Origin: Maricaulis salignorans
GTDB taxonomy: Bacteria > Pseudomonadota > Alphaproteobacteria > Caulobacterales > Maricaulaceae
DNA: 64,000 bases
NCBI RefSeq assembly: GCF_900103475.1
Contig: NZ_FNHG01000001.1
Coordinates: 248,001 to 312,000 of the forward strand
Direction of reading: 5' to 3'
Position numbers and translations under genes: made by a program. How positions within the stretch are numbered: the first letter of the stretch is position 1; every line of letters starts with the position of its first letter. This document shows, in pieces, positions 16,878-26,752 of this stretch. A model generated the notes under the pieces. The model was given only the letters and a program-made list of their open reading frames with translations, made no database searches and was not told where the DNA came from.

Positions 16878-18617
16878 ATGTCCAGCAAATCGGCGCAGGC
16901 TTCGGCCTCATCGTCCCGCAAGGAACTCCGGGACAATGACATCGTCAAGGCGGCGTTGGGTGCGGCGCGTGGGAGCGTGATCAATCTCACGATTTTCTCC
17001 TTTGGCCTCAATCTGCTCGTCCTGACGGGCCCGATCTATATGCTGCAGGTCTATGACCGGGTGCTCTCATCGCGCTCCATTGATACCTTGCTGGCCGTGT
17101 CGCTGCTGGCTGCCGTGATGTATGTCGCCTATGGCGGTCTGGAATTTGTCAGGTCGGCGCTGTTCAGCCGGATTGGTACCGCCGCGGAACGCAAGATGGG
17201 GCCGCGTCTGATCGATGCGGTCATGCGGGCCAATCTCGCGGCCGGCAGCCGTTCCAATCAGGCGCTGCAGGATATGCGCACCCTGCGCAATTTCATTTCC
17301 AGCCCGGCGCCCGGCGTCATCTTCGATGTGCCCTGGTCGCCACTCTTCATCATCGTGATGGCGTTGATTCACCCGATCCTCGGCGTGTTCTGCGTCGCCT
17401 CCATCGTCTTGCTCGGCGGCCTTGCTCTCGCGAACCAGGCGCGTTCGAGAGGCAAGCTGAAGGATGCTGGCCAGGCATCGGCTGCCGCGGACCTGACGGC
17501 TGACGCGGCCTTCTCGAGTCTTGAGTCCATCGAGGCGATGGGTATGCGCGGCGAGCTTGAGCGGCGCTGGCTTGAGCGCAATGAAAAATCGCTCGATCTG
17601 AACAGTGGCGCCAGCGAGAGCATTGCCCAGTACAGCTCGGCGACCAAGGCATTGCGGGTCGGTCTGCAATCCGCCGTGCTGGGCGTTGGCGCATGGCTCG
17701 CCGTTCTGGGCGATATCACGCCCGGCATGATGATCGCCGGGTCCATCCTGTTGGGGCGGGCTCTGGCACCGATCGAACAGGCAATCGGTCAGTGGCGGCC
17801 GGCTCTGATGGCCTACCAGTCCTACAACCGTCTCAGCGAATTGCTCGAGGTGGCCCAGGTTCCGAAAGACAAGATGTCGCTGCCAGCTGCCACCGGGATC
17901 CTGCGGGTCGAGAAAGTCTATGCTGGCCCGCCCACCGGGCAAACCCATATCCTCAAGGGCGTGAGCTTCGGGCTTGAGCCGGGTGACGGGCTGGGTGTCA
18001 TCGGGCCGTCGGGCGGCGGAAAATCGACCCTCGCAAAAGTCCTGCTCGGACTCTGGCCCCCACTCAGCGGCGCTGTGCGGCTTGATGGGGCGTCTCTCGA
18101 AGACTGGAGTCGGGATGAATTGGGGCCCCAGGTCGGGTATTTGTCGCAGACGGTCGATCTTCTGCCGGGCACGGTCGCGGACAATATCAGCCGTTTTCGC
18201 CCGCGCGCCGAGCCGGCGACCATCGTGGAAGCGGCGCGAAAGGCTGGCGCGCATGATCTGATCCTGCGCCTTGCGGATGGTTATGACACCAATGTCGGGG
18301 AGGGTGGTCGCAATCTGTCGGCCGGACAGCGGCAGCGCGTTGGGCTGGCCAGGGCCCTGTATGGCAATCCGGTCTTCGTCGTCCTCGACGAGCCCAACTC
18401 CAATCTCGACAAGGAGGGCGAGGATGCCCTCCTCAAGGCCCTCGTCGAGCTTCGGAAATCCAAAACAACCCTGGTCGTGATCGCCCACCGCCCCAGCATT
18501 CTGGGATCCTGCAACAAGGTGATGGTGCTGGCCGACGGTCAGGTGCGCGGGTTTGGGCCCCGCGACGAAGTGCTTTCCGGTCTGGCAGCAGCAAGCAAGG
18601 AAAAGCAGAATGGCTGA
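16878..18617 (+). CDS. Type I secretion ABC transporter (PrtD/HlyB class)
   Basis: The 579-residue fused permease/ATPase has six hydrophobic segments (about residues 35-320) with the PrtD-like GPIYMLQVYDRVLSSRS stretch, then an ATPase with Walker A GPSGGGKST, signature LSAGQRQR and Walker B VFVVLDEPNSNLD. It lacks an N-terminal C39 peptidase domain, as in exporters of RTX proteins, proteases and lipases. It overlaps the adaptor gene by 8 bases. A TolC-type partner is not in the window. Likely cargoes are the RTX protein at 33171-37019 and the divergent protein at 15757-16647. Confidence 0.93.
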   Translation: MSSKSAQASASSSRKELRDNDIVKAALGAARGSVINLTIFSFGLNLLVLTGPIYMLQVYDRVLSSRSIDTLLAVSLLAAVMYVAYGGLEFVRSALFSRIGTAAERKMGPRLIDAVMRANLAAGSRSNQALQDMRTLRNFISSPAPGVIFDVPWSPLFIIVMALIHPILGVFCVASIVLLGGLALANQARSRGKLKDAGQASAAADLTADAAFSSLESIEAMGMRGELERRWLERNEKSLDLNSGASESIAQYSSATKALRVGLQSAVLGVGAWLAVLGDITPGMMIAGSILLGRALAPIEQAIGQWRPALMAYQSYNRLSELLEVAQVPKDKMSLPAATGILRVEKVYAGPPTGQTHILKGVSFGLEPGDGLGVIGPSGGGKSTLAKVLLGLWPPLSGAVRLDGASLEDWSRDELGPQVGYLSQTVDLLPGTVADNISRFRPRAEPATIVEAARKAGAHDLILRLADGYDTNVGEGGRNLSAGQRQRVGLARALYGNPVFVVLDEPNSNLDKEGEDALLKALVELRKSKTTLVVIAHRPSILGSCNKVMVLADGQVRGFGPRDEVLSGLAAASKEKQNG

Positions 18618-19920
18618 TGCGACAAGTGCGAATTCCGGAGCCGGCGGGGATCCCAGAATTCAGAACGCAAACCGGCTCGGCTATACAATTATCATCCTGG
18701 TCTTTGGCGGTCTGATCGGGTGGTCTGTCTTCGCCCCGATCTCCAGCGCTGTCATTGCGGCCGGTGAGGTTCGCGGACAGACGGAGGTGCAATCTATCCA
18801 GCACCTTGAGGGCGGGATCATTTCCGAGATTCTGGTGAGCGAGGGCGATCGTGTCGAAGAAGGCCAGATACTGATCCGGCTGGACGATACCGGCCCGCGT
18901 GCCGAGATGGCTCAAATCGAATCTCGCCTGACGGAATTGACGGCCCGGCGCGCGCGCCTCGCAGCCGAGCGCGAGGGCCTGGAGGATATCGACTTCGATC
19001 GATATTTTCGTTCCATGACGACCTCTGACGACACTGAGGACATCATTGCAGCCCAGCGCACCGTCTTCATGACGCGGCGGGAAACGCGGGAAACCGAAAT
19101 CGAGGTGATGCGCAATCGGATCGGTCAGTATCATGACCGGATTGCCGGGCTTCAGGCGCAATACGATTCTGAAACCCGCCAGTTGGCCCTGATTGAAGAG
19201 GAGCTGGTCGGTCTGCGGTCCCTCTATGAGCGCGGCCTGACGCCCCGTACGCGTGTCCTGGCCCTCGAGCGAGAGGGCGAGGCGCTGCGCGGGTCACGTG
19301 GCTCACGCATCGCGGAGATCGCCGGCACGCAATCAGCGATCGGCCAGACCGAGGTCGAGATTGCTCAGCTGTATAACGCCTTCATCGAGGAGGTCGCGTC
19401 CAACGAAGCCGATGTCGGGGCGCAGATCGCGGAGTTGCGCGAACGGCGCGTCGCCGTCGCCGATGCGCTGGAACGTACCGAGGTCGCGTCGCCGAGCTCG
19501 GGCTATGTCCTGGGTCTGGATGTGCACACGCTGGGCGGCGTGGTCCGGCCGGGCTTCCCTCTCATGCAGGTCTCTCCGGCGAACCAGCCCATGGTGATTT
19601 CTGCCAGGATTCCGCCGACAGAGATTGACCGGATCGCACCGGGCGCTGAGGCCCGCATTCGGTTCTCGACTTTTCAGGGACGTCAGACTCCGGAATGGCC
19701 CGGTTCAGTGCTGACGATTTCCGCCGACCGTCTCGTGGAACCCGAAACCGGCATCTCCTATTATCTGGCGCTGATCGCGATGGAGGGCGAGGGGCCGGAT
19801 ATCGAAATCGTCCCGGGCATGCCGGTCGAGGTCTTCATCACCTCCGGCTCACAATCCGCAATCGAGTATCTTTTGCGGCCGATGACGGATCGCCTGGCGC
19901 GGGCTTTCCGCGAAGAATAG
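18610..19920 (+). CDS. HlyD-family membrane fusion protein (PrtE type)
   Basis: The 436-residue periplasmic adaptor bridges the ABC transporter and an outer-membrane TolC protein. One membrane anchor lies at about residues 23-45, followed by the lipoyl-type motif QSIQHLEGGIISEILVSEGD, a long coiled coil (about residues 95-290) and the C-terminal beta domain with PGMPVEVFI. ATG 18610 was chosen over a longer frame because it overlaps the ABC gene end and gives the family N-terminus. It abuts the convergent sugar transferase gene with a single base between the stops. Confidence 0.93.
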   Translation: MADATSANSGAGGDPRIQNANRLGYTIIILVFGGLIGWSVFAPISSAVIAAGEVRGQTEVQSIQHLEGGIISEILVSEGDRVEEGQILIRLDDTGPRAEMAQIESRLTELTARRARLAAEREGLEDIDFDRYFRSMTTSDDTEDIIAAQRTVFMTRRETRETEIEVMRNRIGQYHDRIAGLQAQYDSETRQLALIEEELVGLRSLYERGLTPRTRVLALEREGEALRGSRGSRIAEIAGTQSAIGQTEVEIAQLYNAFIEEVASNEADVGAQIAELRERRVAVADALERTEVASPSSGYVLGLDVHTLGGVVRPGFPLMQVSPANQPMVISARIPPTEIDRIAPGAEARIRFSTFQGRQTPEWPGSVLTISADRLVEPETGISYYLALIAMEGEGPDIEIVPGMPVEVFITSGSQSAIEYLLRPMTDRLARAFREE

Positions 19921-19921
19921 A

Positions 19922-20614
19922 TCAGGCCGAGCCGTCGCCGGTGAGGACCACACGGACCGTTTTGACCAGGATGGACAAATCCTTCGGCAGCGACTGGGTC
20001 TCGACATATTCCCGGTCCAGAGCCACGCGGCGGGCATAGCTGGTCTGGCTGCGGCCCGACACTTGCCAAAGCCCGGTCACGCCGGGGCGGACCGCCATGT
20101 AATAGGCGATGTCGGCCCCATAGCGATCGATTTCGTCCGCAATGATCGGCCGTGGGCCGACCAGGGACATGTCCCCCCGAAAAACATTGAGCAATTGGGG
20201 CAGTTCATCAAGGCTGGTTTTGCGCAGGAAGCGCCCGATCGGCGTCACGCGTGGGTCATGGCTGAGTTTTTGATGTTCACGCCATTGCCGGGCTGCGGCC
20301 GGGTCCTCGGCGAGAATTTGTTCGAGGCGGGCATCGGCATCGAGCCGCATGGTGCGAACCTTGATGCAGCGAAACGGTTGTCCGCGGCGTCCGATCCGTG
20401 TCTGGACGTAGAAAACGGGCTGACGATCAAAGATCATCACGGCCAGAACAATCACGCCCAGCAGAAGACCGACCGGAACAACAAGGATAACAGACAGTAA
20501 AAGGTCAGCGAAACGCTTAACCTTTTGGCTCACCGCCGAGTGGCCGATCGGCGTAGCGGCGGCCTGTGCCTCAACATCCGCGAAGCTCTGATCGTACCGG
20601 CTATTGAATAGCAT
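19922..20614 (-). CDS. Undecaprenyl-phosphate sugar phosphotransferase (ExoY-like)
   Basis: The 230-residue enzyme starts polysaccharide assembly by moving a hexose-1-phosphate onto undecaprenyl phosphate. It has one hydrophobic segment (about residues 37-62) and the bacterial sugar-transferase core: QTRIGRRGQPF, CIKVRTM, GRFLRKTSLDELPQL, DMSLVGPRP and RPGVTGLWQVSGRS. The short form, without the extra N-terminal membrane domain of WbaP, is like ExoY and PglC-type enzymes. It is the last gene of the minus-strand polysaccharide locus. The sugar specificity (galactose or glucose) cannot be read from sequence, though galE is close. Confidence 0.92.
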   Translation of the reverse strand: MLFNSRYDQSFADVEAQAAATPIGHSAVSQKVKRFADLLLSVILVVPVGLLLGVIVLAVMIFDRQPVFYVQTRIGRRGQPFRCIKVRTMRLDADARLEQILAEDPAAARQWREHQKLSHDPRVTPIGRFLRKTSLDELPQLLNVFRGDMSLVGPRPIIADEIDRYGADIAYYMAVRPGVTGLWQVSGRSQTSYARRVALDREYVETQSLPKDLSILVKTVRVVLTGDGSA

Positions 20615-20733
20615 GCTACCCCCCCCAAGCCTTTACAGGCCATGACTCCCGGTTCGTCCGCTTCAATTCAGGACAATTAACGACAGTCCCGCAAATTGGG
20701 GGCCAAAATTGAGTTCAGGGCAAGCCCTAATCG

Positions 20734-22977
20734 TTAATTTGTGTAGTATTTCTGATAGGATCCGTAATAGGTGTAGTACGCCCCATAGCCATATCTCGCC
20801 TGACGGTTGATATCGACGCCGTTCAGAACCACTCCGACGATATTGCCTTTTGCGCGATGCAGCGCATCGATGGAGAGGCGTGCGGCCCCGACCGGACTAC
20901 GGCCCCATTCCACGGAAAACACGATGCCATCCACCAGGCCCGCGATGGCGCGTGTGTCGGCAACGGCCATGACCGGTGCGGTGTCCAGCAACACCAGATC
21001 ATAGCGGTCCCGCACGCTTGCCAGTAGCGATTTGAAGGCTTCCGACCGGAACAAATCCTTCGGCGTGAAGGCGCGAACGGTCAGCGGCAGGACGTGAAGC
21101 CCCGAGCGCTCGTCGACGATGATGGCATCATCCAGAGAGGCCTCGTTCGCCAGCACTTCCAGCATTCCCGCTGATGCATTGGGAGCGAGTGCGGTGCTCA
21201 AGCCGCGGCGTCTCAGGTCACAATCAATGGCGAGCACCCGGTCGGCGGCCTGCGCGGCGATGCGCCCCAATGCGATGGTGGTTGTGGTCTTTCCTTCACC
21301 CGGCAGGGCCGAGGTGACGGCAATCACGGTCAACGGCTTGTCGAGTCCGGCGACCTTGAGCCCGGAACGCAGCGTGCGATAGCTCTCGGCGCTGCTCGAC
21401 AGCGGTTTGCTCAATACATATTCACCGGGATCATGACGCTTTCGCAGAACCCGTCCGAACAGGCCGGTGTTCAGCTTCGGTACCGAGGCGATGTGCGGCA
21501 CGCCCAGCTTGCGCTCGACTTCCGCCTCGGTTCTCAGGCCCGACTCCAGGATTTCGCGGATCAGGGCGATCATGACAGCCCCGAGGCCGGCGAGCGCCAG
21601 GCCAAGTGCAAGATTCAGGATAAGCCGGGGTGAGCTGGGTTCAAGCGGCAGGGTCGCATTGGCAACAACGCGGGCATCTGCCTCGTTGAACTGATCGGCT
21701 TCGCCGGTCTGCCGGAAACGGCTGAGGAAGGATTCAAACATCGCGCGGCTGGCATTGGCCTCGCGCTCAAGGGCGCGCAGATTGACGAGGGCGGCATTGT
21801 TGGAGCCGAGCTCGTTGCGCAGCTCCTGGAGACTTCTGGAGAGCGAGTTGACGCGTTCGGACGCGATATTCACTTCGCTCTCGAGATTGCTGACAATCCG
21901 ACTGACTTCCTGGTCGATCTGGACGCGGATATCGGCCAGTTCCCGCTCGACAGTCTGGATTTCGGGGTGACGCGCGCCATAGCGCGACATCAGCTCGCCC
22001 CTCTGACGGCTGACCATGGCTTCCTGCGAGCGCAATTCCCGGATCACTTCGGAATTGAGGACTTCAGCAATGGATTCAGGCCCCACGCCCTGTTCCAGCC
22101 GCGACCGCACATTGCGCAGGCGCGCCCGTGCTTCTGTCAGTTCGGCGCGTTGGACGATCAGCTGGGCGTTGGTGTCGGAAATCTGTTGTTCTGTGAGGGT
22201 GGCGCCTTCGGCATCGAGCAGCCCGTTGGCCTCGCGGTATTGTGCGACGGCCTGTTCGGCGGCCTGAACCTCTTCGCGAAGCGCGGCGACGCGTTCGAAC
22301 AGCCATTCATTGGCCCGCTCCGTCGCGCGGAACTTGGCTTCAAGCTGCGCCAGGAGATATTCCTCCGCATAGGCATTCGCCAGGTCCTGGGCGAGCTCCG
22401 GGCTCTGGGATGTCGCCGAAACCTCAATCACGAAAGTGCCGCCGAGCCGTCGCGCCGAAGTCCGCTGCAGCAATTCCTCGGCGACGCGGTCCATCATCAT
22501 CTCTGGCGTTTCCCCGCCAGCGGCAGCCGGGTTCGAGGTCGCTACAGAGGTGCCGCCCAGTGCCGTAAACTGGCGCAATAGACGGTCTGCCCAGCTGTCC
22601 TCAAGCAATTCGGTGTTGAATTCGGGGATGGTCGCAAGATCAGTGCGCGCGACCACGGCCTGGGCCAGGGAGCGGCTGCGCAGGACCTCGACCTCGGTAT
22701 CAATGGCGGCGGAGTTTGGCGGCAGACCGGACAGGACTGCCTCGAAATCCACCACGCGGGATTCACGGGTTTCGATCAAGATGCGTGCGCTGGCCGTATA
22801 GAGTGGAGTCTGCTGGAAGGTGTATAGTACAACCGCGCTGAAGATCAGAGCCGCAACGAATAACATGCTCCACATGCGTCGGCGGATGATAACGAGAATC
22901 AGGCGTAGATCGGCGACATCATTGCCCGGTCCGTCGGGATTTTGATTGTCGAATTCGTCAATTTCCAGTCTTGCCAT
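20734..22977 (-). CDS. Wzc-like polysaccharide co-polymerase and tyrosine autokinase
   Basis: The 747-residue inner-membrane protein controls polymer length and export. Order: N-terminal Wzz domain with a membrane helix at about residues 35-55, a long periplasmic coiled coil (about 180-440), a second membrane helix after PSSPRLILNL, then a cytoplasmic BY-kinase with Walker A SALPGEGKTTTT, Walker A' VLAIDCDLRR and Walker B LVLLDTAPV. The C-terminus is a tyrosine cluster (YGYGAYYTYYGSYQKYY) where autophosphorylation is expected. It pairs with the Wza-like export protein at 26753-27331. Length is typical of fused proteobacterial Wzc proteins. Confidence 0.94.
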   Translation of the reverse strand: MARLEIDEFDNQNPDGPGNDVADLRLILVIIRRRMWSMLFVAALIFSAVVLYTFQQTPLYTASARILIETRESRVVDFEAVLSGLPPNSAAIDTEVEVLRSRSLAQAVVARTDLATIPEFNTELLEDSWADRLLRQFTALGGTSVATSNPAAAGGETPEMMMDRVAEELLQRTSARRLGGTFVIEVSATSQSPELAQDLANAYAEEYLLAQLEAKFRATERANEWLFERVAALREEVQAAEQAVAQYREANGLLDAEGATLTEQQISDTNAQLIVQRAELTEARARLRNVRSRLEQGVGPESIAEVLNSEVIRELRSQEAMVSRQRGELMSRYGARHPEIQTVERELADIRVQIDQEVSRIVSNLESEVNIASERVNSLSRSLQELRNELGSNNAALVNLRALEREANASRAMFESFLSRFRQTGEADQFNEADARVVANATLPLEPSSPRLILNLALGLALAGLGAVMIALIREILESGLRTEAEVERKLGVPHIASVPKLNTGLFGRVLRKRHDPGEYVLSKPLSSSAESYRTLRSGLKVAGLDKPLTVIAVTSALPGEGKTTTTIALGRIAAQAADRVLAIDCDLRRRGLSTALAPNASAGMLEVLANEASLDDAIIVDERSGLHVLPLTVRAFTPKDLFRSEAFKSLLASVRDRYDLVLLDTAPVMAVADTRAIAGLVDGIVFSVEWGRSPVGAARLSIDALHRAKGNIVGVVLNGVDINRQARYGYGAYYTYYGSYQKYYTN

Positions 22978-23043
22978 GGGCCACTCTCGTCATGTGTCGG
23001 TTTGGAGATTTCACATGCACGTTCGGGGCCAGAACTCGCAGGA

Positions 23044-24315
23044 TTACATCCGCAGGCTGACAGAGATGCGGGCGACATTACTATCGAAATCGCCTCGGGC
23101 TGCAGCTCCGCTGGAATCGACATCGAGGCGGGTCAGGGAGGCCTGCACACCGACGCGCCGGTTCATCAACCAGGTGGCAGAAGCGACCAGTTCAAACCGC
23201 TCATCGCTCCGGTCGATGCCCGAATAATCGTCATCCCCAAACGAAGCGCGACCGGACAGGATCAGATTGCGCAGGAGTTCATGATCGACCTGCCCGGATA
23301 TCTGGGTTTCGGTATAACCGGCGCTGGCTGCGATCGCGGATTCGCGCGGTGCGCGGGTGGCCGAAACCGTAACGGTCGTGAGCTCGGTCGGAAACCATTC
23401 CACTTCTGCATTGTAACTCGCGCCGTCGATATCGGCGAAGGATGGATCGTCGTATTTCTGCTCGAGAACACCAGCGGCGACGGAGCCGCGGGCCTGTCCG
23501 CCAAGGTCAAAATCAACGCCGACCTCGACGACAATCCCGTCTGAATCACGGTTCGCCAGGCCTGCGGCCGGAGCGTCATAGTCGCGCTGATTGCTGGAAG
23601 CGCGGGCGAACACCGCGACAGCCGGGCTCACCGCTCCATCGACACGGGCGCTGATGCGGGTTTCTGTGTAGTCGCGGAAATCCTGGTCAGCGACGCCGCC
23701 GCCGGCCAGCGCTGCGTCTTCAAAGTCGGAGGTGTGCACATCAATGGCGCCGTTCACGCGAACGCGGCCCGTCGTGTAGGTCACGCCGGCGGCAATACTG
23801 GCCGTGTCGTATTCGATGGGTTCGGCGGACAGCGCCGCTGCGCCGGCACTCGAGCGGTTTTCGGTCAGCATTTCTGCTGATGCCGCGACATCGACAAAGA
23901 AGCCGCGCTGGATATCAAGCCGTCCGATAACACCGGCTTCGGCGTTCCAGACGCTTTCCGAGGTGTTGTCGAGATATTCGCGGCGTGTTGCCGAGGCGCT
24001 GGCCGTCAACGAATGGCGCGACCAGGTGCTTTCCGCGCCGAAGGAGGGGCGAAAAGAGGCGATCACGTCGGCCTCTTCATTACTGGTTGTCGCGAAAATA
24101 TTACTGTCCGAGGCGAGGCCCAATTCCGCCTCTGCCTTTACGTGGAATGCGCCGTGCCGGGCTGGTGGGGCGATGAATTCATTTCGCGAGCGCTCAAGGA
24201 CAGCCGTGTTGCGATCGCGTTGAAAAAACTCACCCTGATTCTGGGCTGAGGCCATGCCGCCGATGAGTGCTGGCACAAGCGTGAGCGCCACAATTAAGGT
24301 TTGTATTCCCCGCAT
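23044..24315 (-). CDS. Outer-membrane beta-barrel protein of the exopolysaccharide locus
   Basis: The product of about 423 residues has a Sec signal peptide (cleavage after GGMASA) followed by repeated amphipathic strands with the GLASDSNIFAT motif. This matches the BBP2-type barrel family found in many Wzc/Wza loci (VpsM-like), and the C-terminus RISVSLRM suits barrel assembly. ATG 24315 lies 9 bases after AGGTGG; in-frame ATGs at 24321 and 24351 fit the ribosome site less well. The barrel may provide an export channel or polymer tether. It follows a small exported protein gene by 41 bases and precedes the kinase gene. Confidence 0.82.
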   Translation of the reverse strand: MRGIQTLIVALTLVPALIGGMASAQNQGEFFQRDRNTAVLERSRNEFIAPPARHGAFHVKAEAELGLASDSNIFATTSNEEADVIASFRPSFGAESTWSRHSLTASASATRREYLDNTSESVWNAEAGVIGRLDIQRGFFVDVAASAEMLTENRSSAGAAALSAEPIEYDTASIAAGVTYTTGRVRVNGAIDVHTSDFEDAALAGGGVADQDFRDYTETRISARVDGAVSPAVAVFARASSNQRDYDAPAAGLANRDSDGIVVEVGVDFDLGGQARGSVAAGVLEQKYDDPSFADIDGASYNAEVEWFPTELTTVTVSATRAPRESAIAASAGYTETQISGQVDHELLRNLILSGRASFGDDDYSGIDRSDERFELVASATWLMNRRVGVQASLTRLDVDSSGAAARGDFDSNVARISVSLRM

Positions 24316-24356
24316 TTCCATTCCCCACCTGCCGGCATTTTTGCCGTGCAATAATA

Positions 24357-24809
24357 CTAATAATCAGACCCGCCCCCGCGAGCCAAAGGTGGCGAACCCG
24401 GAATAACGAGATCGCCTACGCCGGCTGGCAAGCCGCCGGTATACTCGGCCGTCGCCACATAGCCTTCTTCGGACTCTGGTTGGCGCGACAGGACTGATTC
24501 AGCGGCAGCACGGAATGCGCCGGTATCGGTCTCGGCGATCACGAGGCGAAGCGCTTCAGCTTCGACCAGAACGCTCTGGTCCGATGAAACCAGGGCGTTG
24601 ATCAGCGCTGTCTCCAGCGCCGCCGCGTCCGCATCTTCACCGAATGTTGCAAGAATGGCCAGGAGCTGATCGGCCAGGGCGCGAGCGCCTATGGACGGAG
24701 CAGGAGCTTCGCTGTTGGCGGTCGCGTCTGACTGAATTGCGGTCGCCGGCGCGCCGAATACCGCCCCCGACAAGATTGCCGCGACAAACACAGAACGTAA
24801 TTGTTTCAT
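24357..24809 (-). CDS. Small exported protein of unknown function in the polysaccharide locus
   Basis: The 150-residue product has a plausible Sec signal peptide ending GAPATA near residue 24. The mature part is Ala/Glu-rich and predicted helical, followed by a Gly/Pro-rich tail ending GGGSDY. I recognise no family. It precedes the outer-membrane barrel gene by 41 bases and probably shares its transcript. A CTCAATTGAG palindrome at 24853-24862 lies 44 bases upstream of its start and may be regulatory. Confidence 0.7.
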   Translation of the reverse strand: MKQLRSVFVAAILSGAVFGAPATAIQSDATANSEAPAPSIGARALADQLLAILATFGEDADAAALETALINALVSSDQSVLVEAEALRLVIAETDTGAFRAAAESVLSRQPESEEGYVATAEYTGGLPAGVGDLVIPGSPPLARGGGSDY

Positions 24810-24934
24810 GAGACACGCACCCCCACTCTCTAAGTGTATGATACGACACTACCTCAATTGAGTAAAGCATGCGCGCGGGCCGGACGAGTCCAGATCGCGC
24901 GCAGGAGACGAGCCGGCGCGGGGGCGTGAGGGGG

Positions 24935-26722
24935 TCAGTCTTCGCCCAGGCCTATGCACGCCGGCTGGCCACCAAGCTCGCAGGCCCGGGTTTGCTCCAG
25001 CCATGGGCGGCGCCACTCCGGACGAACCTGACGGAGCTCACGGAGCGCTGCGCGCCGTTCCTCTTCCCCCAAACGATTCCATAGCGAGGCAGAGAGCTGA
25101 AGGCGCCAGGTCCGGAAGTCCGGATGGGCATAGGGCCACAGCTGGAAGCTTCGGCTCAAATGATTGGCCGCGGCTTGACTGTCTCCCGCCAATAAAAGCG
25201 CGTAGGCCAGGCGTGCCTCGGCGCGACCATCGCGAGGCTCCAGAGCGAGGACGCGATCAAGGGCCGCACGTGCATGGCCCGGGTTGGCCGGCGTGCTGCT
25301 GAGCGCGAGATCCGCATGGGCGCGGGCGAGCGCCAGGCCTGACATTTGCGGGAAGGGGGCGGCGAGTATGGCGGCCGCGGGATCCCCGGTTGCGGCCCTC
25401 ACAGCGTTCGCCCGAAGTGTGTCCACCAGACCAAGCACTGCCCCGGCGGCGAGCAGAAGCATCGCTACCCCCACCGCATGTCGTACGAAAGACGATTGAG
25501 CTTTGCCCCTGGGGGCTGAAACTCCGACCGCCAGGCCGGCCAGCCAGGCGGTCATCCAGGCGATTGCGGGGATCTCCAAGGCATAGTCGACCAGGCCGTG
25601 CGCGAGAACGAACAGGCCGATACAAACGAGAGTCCGGATCAGCCAGCGGGGTCTGCCCGATTGCTCAAGGCCGGACAGGATTCTTCGGCCCGCCCAGAGC
25701 CAGAAACCTGCCAATGTCAGAAGGCCGATGAGGCCAGTTTGAAGTTGCCATTGCAGGACAATATTGTGAGCGGCACGCTGGAAAACGAGGATGGATGCGT
25801 TCTCGGCATTTGTGGAGGCCGCGTTGACGTATTCAAACCCGCCGGGACCGGCCCCGAACCAGAATTGCTCGAGCGCGGCACGGCTATAGGCCGTCCACAG
25901 CTCGCTGCGCGACCCGGCACCGACACCGACATCTGCGATACGGCTGCCAAAGGTTTCGCCAGAGAGCAAAGCAATGCCGGTCGCTGTGAGCGCGAGTCCC
26001 AAACCGGCGGCAGCAAGCGCCCAGAGCGACTGCCGTTCGCCGCGCCGGAATCGCTGTGCCATCTCCCAGAGCAGCAGCAGGCAGGTCACGCTGCCGGTCA
26101 GCAGGATCCCGGCGCGCGATGCTGTCAGGACGAGACATGAGAGGCAAAAGAGCAGGGTTGTCAGTGGCAGGATCAAATGTTTCGACCGGGCGCCACCCAT
26201 AGGCCCCGCCGTTGCGCGCAGCAGTCTTCCGACAGACAGGATAACGCCTATTCCGAAGAAGGTTGCGGCCGTGTTGGCGGAGAGGAAGGGGGAAGACAGC
26301 CGCCCGAGATGGTAGGGTCGTTCAAACAGGAAAATTCGATCTGGTGACCAGATGTGATCAAGAAAGGCTATGATCGATGCGAGCAGGAAGAAGCCCAGGA
26401 GGACAGCGCAAATTTCAGTCGCTTTTCTGGCCCTGAACGCCAGCGCCCGCGCTGAAATGAATACCGCTGCACAGGCCCCCAGTGCGACAAATTCAGGCGC
26501 CCCGCTCAGCAATTGGCCGCGTAGAGCGGCGATCCCGAGAAACAGCGCCATGATCGCGAGCAGAACGGCGGCACCGGTGCCGAGTTCCCGATCTCGCCAC
26601 GCGACCCATCCACCAATCAATAGAAGCGGGGCGCCGTAAAAATAGCTGGCCATTTCGCTGTCAGCGCCGAGCGCGGTGAAAGCGGCCAGCCCGATCAGGC
26701 CGAGGGAGATATAGGCAAACAC
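24935..26722 (-). CDS. O-antigen ligase/Wzy polymerase-like membrane protein with TPR-like tail
   Basis: The 595-residue polytopic protein has about ten to eleven hydrophobic segments. The Wzy_C region holds the conserved HNIVLQWQLQTGLIG at about residue 322, preceded by GAGPGGFEYVNAAS. Residues after about 470 form an Ala-rich helical region resembling tetratricopeptide repeats (AALDRVLALEPRDGRAEARL). It probably polymerises or ligates lipid-linked repeat units on the periplasmic side. The start is GTG 26722 with a weak ribosome site, 30 bases after the Wza-like gene stops. Polymerase versus ligase cannot be decided from sequence. Confidence 0.86.
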   Translation of the reverse strand: MFAYISLGLIGLAAFTALGADSEMASYFYGAPLLLIGGWVAWRDRELGTGAAVLLAIMALFLGIAALRGQLLSGAPEFVALGACAAVFISARALAFRARKATEICAVLLGFFLLASIIAFLDHIWSPDRIFLFERPYHLGRLSSPFLSANTAATFFGIGVILSVGRLLRATAGPMGGARSKHLILPLTTLLFCLSCLVLTASRAGILLTGSVTCLLLLWEMAQRFRRGERQSLWALAAAGLGLALTATGIALLSGETFGSRIADVGVGAGSRSELWTAYSRAALEQFWFGAGPGGFEYVNAASTNAENASILVFQRAAHNIVLQWQLQTGLIGLLTLAGFWLWAGRRILSGLEQSGRPRWLIRTLVCIGLFVLAHGLVDYALEIPAIAWMTAWLAGLAVGVSAPRGKAQSSFVRHAVGVAMLLLAAGAVLGLVDTLRANAVRAATGDPAAAILAAPFPQMSGLALARAHADLALSSTPANPGHARAALDRVLALEPRDGRAEARLAYALLLAGDSQAAANHLSRSFQLWPYAHPDFRTWRLQLSASLWNRLGEEERRAALRELRQVRPEWRRPWLEQTRACELGGQPACIGLGED

Positions 26723-26752
26723 CGAACTGGCCGGATCAGCTCATCTGCCGCC

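Noticed and set aside
17067-18488. 473-residue minus-strand frame opposite the ABC transporter
   Set aside because: The Walker A, signature and Walker B motifs on the plus strand settle the coding strand.
24853-24862. CTCAATTGAG palindrome as a definite operator
   Set aside because: A 10-bp perfect palindrome is suggestive, but I know of no matching regulator and found no second copy by eye.
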